DNA from: Coleofasciculus sp. FACHB-1120
GTDB lineage: Bacteria > Cyanobacteriota > Cyanobacteriia > Cyanobacteriales > FACHB-T130
Assembly (NCBI RefSeq): GCF_014698845.1
Contig: NZ_JACJTV010000014.1
Span: 62,001 to 126,000, forward strand
Direction of reading: 5' to 3'
DNA: 64,000 bases
The notes beneath the pieces are model-generated. The model was given only the letters and a program-made list of their open reading frames with translations. It was not told the origin of the DNA and made no database searches. Made by a program: the position numbers and the translations under genes. Below, one piece after another: positions 55,884 through 64,000 of this stretch (the stretch's first letter is position 1; the number at the start of each line of letters is the position of its first letter).

Positions 55884-56330
55884 TTAACGGCGGACGGTGC
55901 CGTTAAATCCGGCGGCTTTGAATTGCTTGAGCTGCAAGGGTGTCGGTTGATTTGCAGCAACCGAGATTCTGAGTTCAAAATCGCTGACTCCGGGTGGCAC
56001 TTCTTCGATTGAACCGAGGCGGGTTCGATTTTGCATTACCGAGTCGCCATTCGCGTCGTAAATGCGACCAAAAATATCAGCGTTGTAGACATATTTACCA
56101 GAGTCATTTTGAGCTTTGCCGGTAACAATATAGCAACTAGCGGCTCTGGAAGCGCCGGTACTCATAACCGCCCCATCTGCTAGCTCAGATGGGCAGTCAT
56201 GGTAGGAAATTTCAGATAGTTTAATCTGTGTCAATGCCAAAGCGGGAGGAGTAAACAGCAAGTTCACAACTCCGATGAGGCAGGAGATGATAAAAATAGA
56301 CACAGCTCGAAATCGCATAAACCGTACCAT
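55884..56330 (-). CDS. Exported hypothetical protein
   Basis: The 148-aa protein has a cleavable signal peptide (basic MVRFMRFR, hydrophobic core, then PPALA before TQIKLSEIS). The mature ~115 residues are predicted beta-rich with two Cys that could form a disulfide (YHDCPSEL and ASCYIVTG). The region around NDSGKYVYNADIFGRIYDANGDSV resembles the FxLYD-type beta-sandwich of extracytoplasmic proteins, but this is only a guess. It converges with the YggT gene. Confidence 0.7.
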   Translation of the reverse strand: MVRFMRFRAVSIFIISCLIGVVNLLFTPPALALTQIKLSEISYHDCPSELADGAVMSTGASRAASCYIVTGKAQNDSGKYVYNADIFGRIYDANGDSVMQNRTRLGSIEEVPPGVSDFELRISVAANQPTPLQLKQFKAAGFNGTVRR

Positions 56331-56520
56331 GACTTCAGGTTTTTTGGGTTCACCCCTCAGCTTACCGCGAATCTAGTCAAACAGGAGCTTCGGAATGTCT
56401 TGACAATTCTGCGATAATAGGGGATCGCCCTTAATGAGCGCTCTAAGTCTGGGCATTCCCACTCAGAATCACCGAGATAGCTCTGCTGTGTGGTGATCCA
56501 TTCCAAAGAAGGAATTGATT

Positions 56521-57159
56521 GTGACCCGATCTGAGATTGAAGCGGCACTGCAAGCAGCATTTAGTCTGTGTGAGGAGGCTGTATATCCTCTCAGCGATAC
56601 GCAGAAGCAAATTCTGCTGCAAGTTGTTGTCAAGGAACTGCTGGGTGCCCAAGCGGAGAACCCGGCGAATGGTGATGAAAATGCCGATGGTGCGAATCCA
56701 TTGGAGGAACTGACACCAGAACAAGTCAAAGCTTTACTGCAATTTGTCAAGGAACAAGAAAGACAAAATCGCTCTTGGAAAATTACATTACTGAATGACT
56801 GGCTGAATAATCAAGATTCTGGAGCGATGCAATTTTTACGCGATCGCTATGGCTTTGGGTGGCTCTATCGCATTCAGCCGGTTCATCTGGCTGAGTATTA
56901 TGAGCGGGAGGGCAAGCAAGGGTTAAAGCTGAAGGTAGGCGATCGCATTGAGGTTTCTAATGGTCTGTGGGAGTGGGTGCAAGAAAACGGCCCCTGTAGC
57001 CGCGAATGGTTTCCCTGCACGGTGGTTGGGGTTTACGAGACCACAGAAAGCGATCGCGCTCATACCAACTGCATTATCCGGTTTGAGAATGGCAGCGAGT
57101 ATGAGATTCAAGGCATTTACGAATGGAATCGTTTTAACTGGCAATGGCCCAAAAATTAG
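56521..57159 (+). CDS. Hypothetical cytosolic protein with C-terminal beta-barrel-like domain
   Basis: The ~212-aa protein has no membrane or signal segment. The N-terminal ~90 residues are helical (VTRSEIEAALQAAFSLCEEA; LTPEQVKALLQFVKEQERQN). The C-terminal part (LKVGDRIEVSNGLWEWVQENG; TVVGVYETTESDRAHTNCII; FENGSEYEIQGIYEWNRF) looks like a small SH3/Tudor-like barrel. GTG 56521 is preferred over TTG 56515 because AAGGAA lies at a proper distance. I do not recognise the family beyond a likely cyanobacterial hypothetical. Its stop overlaps that of the convergent GT-C gene. Confidence 0.65.
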   Translation: MTRSEIEAALQAAFSLCEEAVYPLSDTQKQILLQVVVKELLGAQAENPANGDENADGANPLEELTPEQVKALLQFVKEQERQNRSWKITLLNDWLNNQDSGAMQFLRDRYGFGWLYRIQPVHLAEYYEREGKQGLKLKVGDRIEVSNGLWEWVQENGPCSREWFPCTVVGVYETTESDRAHTNCIIRFENGSEYEIQGIYEWNRFNWQWPKN

Positions 57160-58880
57160 AGATTCCGACTCGTGTATAGATTAACCGCAAACTCATCCAG
57201 AATCGTGGTTCCCGATAGCTGCTGCGTTTTCGCTAACTGGTAACGAGATTTCAAAACTCGCTGGATTTCCTGTTGAATTTGCTGTTTTTCAGCCTCCGTT
57301 TTGGGAGCCTTATTCACAGGACGGGCGCTATCTAACCAGAGAATCCGAGGATATTGCGCTGCTTGTCCGCTTGTCAGAACTTTTTCTAAAGCAGGCGCAA
57401 GGTCGGCAGGATGCTGTGCTAATAGCTGAACCGGGGCAGTGGGAGGAAGATAATAAGCCAAACGCAGAATGTGACCCCAAGCACGGGAGTTCATCACAAT
57501 TAAAGTTGGGGTTGTAGCTTTCTGTTGAATCAAGTCTGCTATCTGATGGAACATCGAGCGGTTTCTCGTGCTGAAGTCCCCGATGCTGATGCCTAGATAC
57601 AACAGCAGCAAACCCGCTGCCGCCACTCCCCGCCAGCGCCCCGCCGCCCGTTCCAGCCATAAAGCGATTAATAGCAAGCATCCGGGCAGTACAAAAATCA
57701 GTGCCCTTCCGCCGCCAAAGCCAATCGTGTATTTGCCGGTGAGAATATCTACTGCAAATGCGATGCACAGGGGCAAAATTCCCAGTGACAACGCCATGAA
57801 TAAGGTACGACGCTTTCCTTGCCGCCAGAGGCTAAAGGTACACCCGGCTAGCAACAAGATTATCAGGCACCCTGCCACAATCGCGAGGGTCGCTTCTGCG
57901 GGAGTTTTGACGACATTTCCCACCCAGTCTCCCAGTAACAAGTGACTGCTCAAGGTTTGGGTCACATCTGCGAAATGATTTCCCTTGGAAAACTGATTGC
58001 CTACTTCACCCAGTCGCCCCTGCTTCCGAGTTCCCAGAAGAAACCAAGGCATCCACAGCAATACACCCGCCCCCAAACGCAATCCTTGCTGCCACCACCG
58101 ACGCCGGTCAAAGATGAGGACAAAGATGCCTAGGGTCATCACCCAGTAGACAAAAAGATATTGCGTTAGCAGTCCAGCGGCGATTGAAACAATCAGAATC
58201 GCACTCCAGAGAATCGATGAGCGATTGCTGGGATGATGGGGCGATCGCATGGCGTCTGGTTCAATTTCCCCGTCGGAGGCTCGGACACTCTCTGTTGCTC
58301 CTTTTGCCTCAACCAGATGCAGCATTGCCCAGGTACTGAAAATCGTCCACAAAATCAGCGGGCCATACATCCGAGCATTTAAAGAATGGAATAAATAGAA
58401 AGGATTTGTACCGAGTAAAGCGGCAAAAATCAGTCCGCCGCGATGTCCCATCACAAACCGCCCCAATCCGTAAGCGCCGCCAATCGCACCGACACTCAGC
58501 AACGCGCCCAGACTTCGTAAGGCAGCTTCGCTATTGCCAAATAGCTGTAGCCAGAAGTATAGGCTGAAATAAGAAAGCGGTGGATGGACATCGCCCAGGA
58601 TACCTTTATAGACATCTTTGATCGTGCCGACGACATCACCGGATCGTGGGATCAATAAAGCGCTGTAATCGCGTAGGTTGACGGGTTGCGCTCCTGGAGC
58701 TTGATAGTCAACCCCGTGACCGCTGGCGAGGATCAAGGATAAAACTTCGTCGTACCAAAATTCTCGGCTGCCCAGGTAGATAATTCTTAATAAAACTGCG
58801 ATCGCGATCGCGCCCAGGAGCAATATCTCCAGCGACAACCAGCGCCGCGATGATTTAGGAACTGTAAAGCTTCGGCTCAT
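57156..58880 (-). CDS. GT-C membrane glycosyltransferase (GT39/ArnT-like), copy 2
   Basis: The 574-aa polytopic protein is a diverged paralogue of the one at 22742-24514. The first external loop has the GT-C acidic motif (WYDEVLSLIL, Asp44-Glu45). VHPPLSYFSLYFWLQLFGNSE and RSLGALLSVGAIGGAYGLG follow, and there are about ten further hydrophobic segments. The last ~120 residues are soluble. It should move a sugar from a polyprenyl-phosphate carrier to an acceptor outside the cytoplasm. The divergent GtrB-like gene starts 83 bp away and could produce the lipid-linked donor, so the two probably share a bidirectional promoter region. Confidence 0.85.
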   Translation of the reverse strand: MSRSFTVPKSSRRWLSLEILLLGAIAIAVLLRIIYLGSREFWYDEVLSLILASGHGVDYQAPGAQPVNLRDYSALLIPRSGDVVGTIKDVYKGILGDVHPPLSYFSLYFWLQLFGNSEAALRSLGALLSVGAIGGAYGLGRFVMGHRGGLIFAALLGTNPFYLFHSLNARMYGPLILWTIFSTWAMLHLVEAKGATESVRASDGEIEPDAMRSPHHPSNRSSILWSAILIVSIAAGLLTQYLFVYWVMTLGIFVLIFDRRRWWQQGLRLGAGVLLWMPWFLLGTRKQGRLGEVGNQFSKGNHFADVTQTLSSHLLLGDWVGNVVKTPAEATLAIVAGCLIILLLAGCTFSLWRQGKRRTLFMALSLGILPLCIAFAVDILTGKYTIGFGGGRALIFVLPGCLLLIALWLERAAGRWRGVAAAGLLLLYLGISIGDFSTRNRSMFHQIADLIQQKATTPTLIVMNSRAWGHILRLAYYLPPTAPVQLLAQHPADLAPALEKVLTSGQAAQYPRILWLDSARPVNKAPKTEAEKQQIQQEIQRVLKSRYQLAKTQQLSGTTILDEFAVNLYTSRNL

Positions 58881-58963
58881 AATATTGACGAAATTAGAAT
58901 TTAGGTTAAAGTGCAGTCAAGTTAGGTGAAACTTGACATATATTAGCTTGTCTTTGTTTTTCT

Positions 58964-59962
58964 ATGTCCTTAGCTATTGACCCAGTAGAACTCTCTGTGG
59001 TAGTGCCGCTTTACAACGAGGAGGACAATATTGACCACTTGTTTGAGCGACTTCTATCGGTGATGGAAACCGTGAATACAACCTATGAGATTGTTTGCGT
59101 CAATGATGGCAGTAAGGACAAGACCCTGGAGTGTCTAATCGAGCATCATCATCGTAACCCAGCGATCAAAGTCGTCAACTTGTCCCGCAACTTTGGCAAA
59201 GAAGTCGCCCTTAGTGCTGGACTCGACTATGCTGTGGGTGCTGCCGTAGTCCCGATTGATGCCGACTTGCAAGATCCGCCAGAGTTAATTAAGGAACTGG
59301 TAGAGAAATGGCGCGAAGGCTATGATGTCGTTTATGCAACTAGGCGATCGCGTGATGAAGGTTGGCTGAAAAACTCCACAGCCAAAGCTTTCTATCAAAT
59401 AATTGGCAAGATGAGTCGCGTCCCCATCCCCCGCAATACCGGGGACTTTCGGTTGCTCGATCGGCGTGTGGTAGAAGCCATCAAGCTACTGCCAGAACGA
59501 ACCCGGTTTATGAAAGGACTCTTTGCTTGGGTGGGTTTCAAGCAAACCTCGGTTTTATTCGACCGTCCCCTACGCTATAAAGGAACCACAACGTGGAACT
59601 ATTGGCGTCTGTGGAATTTTGCCCTTGATGGAATTACTTCCTTTAGTTTTCTGCCTTTAAAAGTGTGGAGTTACGTGGGCGTTACGATATCTTTCGTGTC
59701 GTTTATTTACGCTACCTTTTTATTCTTTCGCACTTTAATTTTTGGAATCGATTTTCCTGGTTATGCTTCCATAATGGTCGCGATATTATTTCTGGGAGGT
59801 ATTCAGTTAGTGACACTAGGAATCATTGGTGAGTATCTTGGTCGGGTATACGAAGAAGTCAAAGGACGTCCGCTTTATTTAGTGCGTGAAGCTTATGGTT
59901 TCAAAAGTCAGGAACCAACAGAAAAGCGTCACAAGTCAGAAGTCAGCACTCAAGAGTCTTGA
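58964..59962 (+). CDS. GtrB-like polyprenyl-phosphate glycosyltransferase (GT2), copy 2
   Basis: The 332-aa protein has a GT2 domain ([52 protein letters not shown]) and two C-terminal membrane helices. It ends [20 protein letters not shown]. This is the same architecture as the enzyme at 48410-49363, and identities are high in the DXD and C-terminal regions. It should make a polyprenyl-phosphate-linked sugar. It is divergently paired with GT-C copy 2, matching the GT2 plus GT-C pairing at 21-24 kb. The C-terminal ~20 residues are hydrophilic and Ser/Glu-rich. Confidence 0.92.
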   Translation: MSLAIDPVELSVVVPLYNEEDNIDHLFERLLSVMETVNTTYEIVCVNDGSKDKTLECLIEHHHRNPAIKVVNLSRNFGKEVALSAGLDYAVGAAVVPIDADLQDPPELIKELVEKWREGYDVVYATRRSRDEGWLKNSTAKAFYQIIGKMSRVPIPRNTGDFRLLDRRVVEAIKLLPERTRFMKGLFAWVGFKQTSVLFDRPLRYKGTTTWNYWRLWNFALDGITSFSFLPLKVWSYVGVTISFVSFIYATFLFFRTLIFGIDFPGYASIMVAILFLGGIQLVTLGIIGEYLGRVYEEVKGRPLYLVREAYGFKSQEPTEKRHKSEVSTQES

Positions 59963-60010
59963 GTAATATCCGAAGAACGAATGAGCAAGGACTAATCACT
60001 AATAACTTCC

Positions 60011-60124
60011 GGACTTACGCACTGAAAGATTGAAACCTAGCCCCCCTAATCCCCAAGAAATTAAGGGGAACCGGAAAAGTCCCCCAATTTATCGAGGGAT
60101 TTAGGGGGATCTCTGCGTAAGTCC
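60011..60124. repeat. MITE-like element with GGACTTACGCA inverted ends
   Basis: GGACTTACGCA (60011-60021) and TGCGTAAGTCC (60114-60124) are perfect 11-bp terminal inverted repeats. Inside, CCCCCCTAATCCCC and GGGATTTAGGGGGAT form a second imperfect pair. This kind of ~110-bp element is common between cyanobacterial genes; no transposase is present. Confidence 0.7.
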
Positions 60125-60171
60125 TATTACTAATGACAAATGATTAATGGCTAAAAACAAAGGAGTATTTG

Positions 60172-60879
60172 TTGAACGCTAAAAGTGGCATTTTCCTATT
60201 AACTGTCGTCTGCATTGTAGTGACAGGACTTGCAGTATATTTTTTGGGAGGCATCGATCCGGCTCAACTCCAAACATGGCTGAACAAAGCTGGCATCTGG
60301 GCACCAATTATTTATATTGTTTTCTACACCGTGGCGACACTGTTAATCTTGCCTTCTACAGCACTAAATCTCACCAGTGGCGCAATTTTTGGCCCTTGGT
60401 TGGGGACACTTTGGACGAGTATTGCCGCCGTGATTGCGGCTGTAGTAGCTTTTGCCTTTACGCGCACGGTGGGGCGGGAATTTGTCGTTCAAAAGTTGGG
60501 TGGACGCTTGCAAGCGATTGATGCGGAGATGATTCAGGGTGGCTTATTCTATATGTTTGCCATCCGTCTACAGCCAGTGATTCCCTACGGCTTAGTCAAT
60601 TTTGCCGCTGGTTTGACTTCAATTCGCTTTCGGGATTATCTGCTGGGAACCATTCTGGGAACCATCCCCGGAGTATTGCCTTTTGTAATGTTAGGAAGTT
60701 ATGGCTTAAGAGCGCTAAAAACAGGTGATTTCTTGCCCTTAATTGGTGCTTTGCTATTAATTGCGATGTTGGTTGGGGGTGCGACTTGGTATCGTCGCCG
60801 CCGTACCGATCCTCGAAAAGCATTAGAAGAGATTGAACGGAAGCGCCTTCAAAATCCTCTAGATAAAACGGACGAGTAG
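60172..60879 (+). CDS. VTT-domain (TVP38/TMEM64, DedA-like) membrane protein
   Basis: The ~235-aa protein has about five membrane segments and the VTT (SNARE-associated) core: FYTVATLLILPSTALNLTSGAIFGPWLG, VGREFVVQKLGGRLQAID, YMFAIRLQPVIPYGLVNFAAGLTSIRFRDYLLGT and GVLPFVMLGSYG (longer stretches cut at visible breaks). Related DedA/TMEM64 proteins affect lipid scrambling or membrane homeostasis; function here is unknown. AGGAG (60161-60165) favours the TTG at 60172 over the TTG at 60169. The C-terminus is basic and cytosolic. Confidence 0.85.
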   Translation: MNAKSGIFLLTVVCIVVTGLAVYFLGGIDPAQLQTWLNKAGIWAPIIYIVFYTVATLLILPSTALNLTSGAIFGPWLGTLWTSIAAVIAAVVAFAFTRTVGREFVVQKLGGRLQAIDAEMIQGGLFYMFAIRLQPVIPYGLVNFAAGLTSIRFRDYLLGTILGTIPGVLPFVMLGSYGLRALKTGDFLPLIGALLLIAMLVGGATWYRRRRTDPRKALEEIERKRLQNPLDKTDE

Positions 60880-60975
60880 CGATCGCATTCCGATTAACCT
60901 CCTGTTCTTACTCTTCCTTTGCGCCCTCTGCGTCCTTGGCGGTTCATAAAAAAAGCTCTTACCAATCAGAAACCT

Positions 60976-62910
60976 TCAATTCGTGCGGTGCCCTAAAAGT
61001 GCTGTCGGGGCACGAGGCACAATATCTGAATTAAATCCCCCTACTTGGTTAGTCCGGATTACCCACAAAGTAGCACCATTGTTCAATAAAATCGTAGCAA
61101 TCTCATCATGCGCCCGTCGCGGTAACATCGTGCGCCAAGTGGTTGCTGCCTTCAGGATAGTAGTAAGGGTGCCGTCGGCTGTTCTGGTTCCTGCCAAATT
61201 CTCAGCGTTTTCTTGCCAATCCGAACGAATGATCCCCAGAGGCGCTAATTGCTTTTCAAGCGATCGCCCTAGTTTCACAAGTTGCTGAAATCGTAAGGTT
61301 TGAGCGTCAGTGGGATGACGCCGTAACCACTCTTGAATGCGAGGATTCGACGCCACCTGTTTCTCTACCTGCTTAATCGTCACAAAAAGCGCTTGGTTCG
61401 CATCTTGTACGCAAGAAGTTGAGGGTGTTACCACAGAACTACCCGTTCCATCTCCAATCCGGTAGCGTGCCATCATGATATCCAACTGGCGCATAAATTC
61501 CTTCATTGGTGACAGTTGGATGCCATCAAAATCATAATCTTGCGTCACAGCATCGAGCTTGACGATCGCATCAGATACAGGTCGATTTCCCAGCCAACCC
61601 CGCTGCAAATCTCCCATGTAAGTAGACCATTTCATGGTTCCAGCAATAATGCCATCAGGGTTATGGGCGTAAACTTGTCGATACTCGATGTCAAAGCGCA
61701 ACTCATCCGTGAAGCGATCGCGCACGACCGTCGCAATGCCATAAGCAAAGTGTCCCGTAACTACGCCCAGCGGTTCGGTTTCAGGGTTTTTACCCCCAAT
61801 GCCACCGTATGTATGAAGGACAATTGCTCGATCTCCCTCGCGCCATTTCGATACCGCTTCGTTAAATTGCTGACTTTTTGGATCGAGTAAAACTATTTTG
61901 GCGGTTCCTTTTTGACCTTCAGTATCTTTCCAAAGTTCTTTTTTGAGATAGGAGATGGCAGATTTCCGATTTACCCGTACTTCATCTGGTTGTAAACGCA
62001 TCAAGGCGCGGGGTTCAATTGCCTGGGTAACCAACATTCCCTCTGCATCTTTTGCCCCATAAATGTACCAGCCTGCGGGATTGAGAGGAGAGTTTTCAAT
62101 TCCTCTATTTGTTGACCGGGTAATCCCGTTGCGGTCAGATGGCACTTGAGGAATCCGAATTGTTTCTAAAGGGCCATCAAATTGTTTTGATTTTTTATTA
62201 AAGTGACGTACAACGAAGCGATCCGAAGGAGTCGCTGCGCTAACGCTATCTGTTTTCTCTCGTTTAATAATTGTCACTAAAGCATAGATCCGACCCGTGA
62301 CTTGTACGGGTTCTTGGGCAATCCTCAGCGAGGGGCGTTCTTTTTGTTTACTGGTAACAACCACTGGATTTTTGAGTTCCACGATGACATCATCTTGAGG
62401 TCGCGCCCCAGCCAAGGATTCTAAGGGATCAACATTTTGCCAGTTGTTTAATCGCTCAGGATGTAAATTACCCGTTTTTTTACTGTCTTCAGTTGCCTGA
62501 ATAAATTTGACATCTTGCGTTACAGCCTGGACAAATCTTTGCACTTCTGCATCCCGGCTCCATTCTAAATTTACAGTTTTTCCGACTAAATTCTGATGCG
62601 CGGGAGCGGCATTGTAAACTTCAAAAAGTACCGATTTTCCAGGTTGTCTCTGCTCTTTCGGTAGTAATATTAGGCGTCCTGTCCATACGCTGACGGGTTG
62701 ATAAACACTCGATGAGATAGTGTTATTAACCGGATAAGAATTTGCTTGGTTTAATTGATTTTTGAGGTATAACTCATAATTTGATATATTGTTTTTATTC
62801 GCAGAATTCTTTAGTGTATAATAAATAAAAATTCCCGACCCCAAAAGCAGAAAAATCAGGCTAGCAAAAATCGTTAAAAACACCCGTTTAAATCGTTTAA
62901 GTTTAATCAA
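60976..62910 (-). CDS. Large exported or membrane-anchored protein, function unknown
   Basis: The 644-aa protein has one N-terminal membrane anchor (residues ~9-32, FLTIFASLIFLLLGSGIFIY) after a basic start (MIKLKRFKR). The rest is soluble and probably outside the cytoplasm. I do not recognise a family with certainty. Visible conserved-looking stretches are VLHTYGGIGGKNPETEPLG, FAYGIATVVRDRFTDELRF, YAHNPDGIIAGTMKWSTYM and, near the C-terminus, ILLNNGATLWVIRTNQVGGF. The first ~230 residues look like a beta-rich domain. It is transcribed alone. Confidence 0.65.
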   Translation of the reverse strand: MIKLKRFKRVFLTIFASLIFLLLGSGIFIYYTLKNSANKNNISNYELYLKNQLNQANSYPVNNTISSSVYQPVSVWTGRLILLPKEQRQPGKSVLFEVYNAAPAHQNLVGKTVNLEWSRDAEVQRFVQAVTQDVKFIQATEDSKKTGNLHPERLNNWQNVDPLESLAGARPQDDVIVELKNPVVVTSKQKERPSLRIAQEPVQVTGRIYALVTIIKREKTDSVSAATPSDRFVVRHFNKKSKQFDGPLETIRIPQVPSDRNGITRSTNRGIENSPLNPAGWYIYGAKDAEGMLVTQAIEPRALMRLQPDEVRVNRKSAISYLKKELWKDTEGQKGTAKIVLLDPKSQQFNEAVSKWREGDRAIVLHTYGGIGGKNPETEPLGVVTGHFAYGIATVVRDRFTDELRFDIEYRQVYAHNPDGIIAGTMKWSTYMGDLQRGWLGNRPVSDAIVKLDAVTQDYDFDGIQLSPMKEFMRQLDIMMARYRIGDGTGSSVVTPSTSCVQDANQALFVTIKQVEKQVASNPRIQEWLRRHPTDAQTLRFQQLVKLGRSLEKQLAPLGIIRSDWQENAENLAGTRTADGTLTTILKAATTWRTMLPRRAHDEIATILLNNGATLWVIRTNQVGGFNSDIVPRAPTALLGHRTN

Positions 62911-63062
62911 AATTTAATTTTAAAAATAATAAATATTGGCGGTTTTAAGCTTGATTAACCCAAAAAAGAAGGATGAAGTTTGAGATTCCGGCTGACAGTC
63001 TTAGAAAAAACTTTTCCTGTCCCCTTCAATCTTTTTCATTCTTCATCCTTTATCTTGTTCCT

Positions 63063-63938
63063 TTAGAAATGAGCCTGTGGTCCTGCCCAAGAATGGGTGA
63101 TCGTTTGACCAAAAATGAGGGGTTTATCCTCAATTGCGGCTACGGTTTGACCCTTCAAATCAACAGCCCACAGAGGCCACTCTTCCTCGCCCAATTCGCC
63201 TGCTCGAAACAGAACTTGGTCTGGATTCGTGTGACTCCAGCCTAATAACACCGCGTTAGTGTAATCATCGTGGTTAGGAGAGAGAGTCGTAGTACGATTC
63301 TGCTGACGATCCCAAACAACGGCATAGTCAGAAGCATCGGACGTGCTAAACAAACCTTCAAATTGCCGTGCTAAGACGCGATCGCCCTTCGCCGACCAGG
63401 AAATGGGGATCAAGATAGCGATGATCCCCGGCATATCCGCTTCTTCGTTACTGACAAAGGGGTTGTCAGCCAAAGGAGAAGACGCCGAGATCGTTCGTAA
63501 ATCTCCTGTCCTCAAATTTTCCACAAACATTACGCTGGAAATTCGGCATTGGTACAACTCCGGCTGCACCTGCAACTGAATCCGGCTGTAAGCAGCGTAC
63601 TGACCATCCGGAGACACTAAGGAGGGGCTGCGATAGTAGCGCATCCCAGTGCCGCCATTGGCAGTAACTTCTGCATGAGTCGTCATTACCCAATTCCAAG
63701 GAACAGGATGAGGACTATCGAGGGGGTCGATTTGCACTACTGCTTGAGTCATGTCGGGAGCAGCTTCAGATAATTCCTTTCGGGCTTGCGGATATTGCAT
63801 GGTAGAGGGACCTGCGATTGTAGACGCAGCCGTGCCAGCTAAGGCAAATGAGCTAGGAGCCATCAGCAGCGCAGCCGCAATAAGCGGAAGGTATGGTTGA
63901 CTAGAGCACCATACTGAGCGGAAGAGGCGGATGAACAT
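63063..63938 (-). CDS. Exported protein, beta-propeller-like, function unknown
   Basis: The 291-aa protein starts with a signal peptide (basic MFIRLFRSVW, hydrophobic LPLIAAALLMAPSSFALA). The mature part contains YRSPSLVSPDGQYAAYSRIQ, ISWSAKGDRVLARQFEG and YAVVWDRQQNRTTTLSPN, spaced like blades of a TolB/WD-type propeller (SPDG and SAKG repeats). Family not recognised beyond that. A repeat containing CATTCTTCATCC lies in the 125-bp gap after its stop. Confidence 0.65.
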   Translation of the reverse strand: MFIRLFRSVWCSSQPYLPLIAAALLMAPSSFALAGTAASTIAGPSTMQYPQARKELSEAAPDMTQAVVQIDPLDSPHPVPWNWVMTTHAEVTANGGTGMRYYRSPSLVSPDGQYAAYSRIQLQVQPELYQCRISSVMFVENLRTGDLRTISASSPLADNPFVSNEEADMPGIIAILIPISWSAKGDRVLARQFEGLFSTSDASDYAVVWDRQQNRTTTLSPNHDDYTNAVLLGWSHTNPDQVLFRAGELGEEEWPLWAVDLKGQTVAAIEDKPLIFGQTITHSWAGPQAHF

Positions 63939-64000
63939 TGATTGGGGATTGGGTTGCTAAACGGCGTTTCTTGTGTGAGGAGTAACGCCCAAGGAACAGT

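Noticed and set aside
56443..56750. Two 93-aa - strand frames
   Set aside because: Both are antisense to the 56521-57159 gene, which has a good ribosome-binding site and coherent predicted structure.

Overview
The window is chromosomal DNA of a cyanobacterium, almost certainly filamentous. The octamer GCGATCGC (HIP1), highly repeated in many cyanobacteria, recurs throughout. The gene content is typical of the phylum: carotenoid isomerase CrtH, biliverdin reductase BvdR, plant-type ferredoxin, cyanophycin genes, a YggT/Ycf19-like protein and DUF3318/DUF1350 proteins. A hetZ-patU pair points to a filamentous lineage; nothing here shows whether it makes heterocysts. I see no rRNA, tRNA, CRISPR array, intact transposase or prophage.

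Layout. 1-3050 (- strand): an NrtABCD/CmpABCD-type ABC importer in the unusual order permease, Tat lipoprotein, ATPase (truncated by the window edge). 3.7-5.3 kb: a pentapeptide-repeat protein and an unlisted 36-aa membrane peptide. 5.6-9.1 kb (- strand): a nitrogen-storage cluster of cyanophycinase (cphB), a CsbD-like stress protein and a short cyanophycin synthetase of CphA2 type, with a GTA-N8-TAC (NtcA-like) site just upstream of cphB. 9.4-17.7 kb: signalling and development genes, namely a response-regulator adenylate cyclase, a PAS-GAF hybrid kinase, hetZ, patU and a Crp-type cAMP receptor protein. 17.8-20.8 kb: an M61 peptidase with PDZ domain and aroE. 21.3-24.5 kb: a GT2-GtrA glycosyltransferase and a GT-C (GT39-like) membrane glycosyltransferase. 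24.5-27.6 kb: a DUF3318 protein, a CNT-type transporter with altered binding residues, and a zinc-ribbon protein. 27.6-28.5 kb: degenerate intergenic DNA with MITE-like repeats and a gene relic.

28.5-39.9 kb is the most striking region. A 2783-aa hybrid histidine kinase has an ethylene-receptor-type N-terminal membrane domain with every known copper/ethylene residue conserved at a constant offset from plant ETR1, then 16 PAS units, HisKA/HATPase and a receiver. Its stop overlaps the start of a REC-GGDEF diguanylate cyclase, and a REC-GAF histidine kinase follows. This looks like a candidate ethylene-to-c-di-GMP phosphorelay.

40.4-44.5 kb: a DUF1350 protein, then an oxidative-stress group on the - strand (two Dps proteins, an HTH-GrpE fusion regulator, sulfiredoxin). 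44.6-48.3 kb: a SpoIID-like protein, ferredoxin and bvdR. 48.4-60 kb: two GtrB-like GT2 enzymes, a second GT-C enzyme, a membrane pentapeptide protein, a signal-peptidase homologue whose catalytic Ser is replaced by Ala, crtH, upp, a YggT protein and hypotheticals. 60-64 kb: a MITE, a VTT-domain membrane protein and two exported proteins of unknown function. All assignments come from reading the translations and recalled family motifs; no database search was run.
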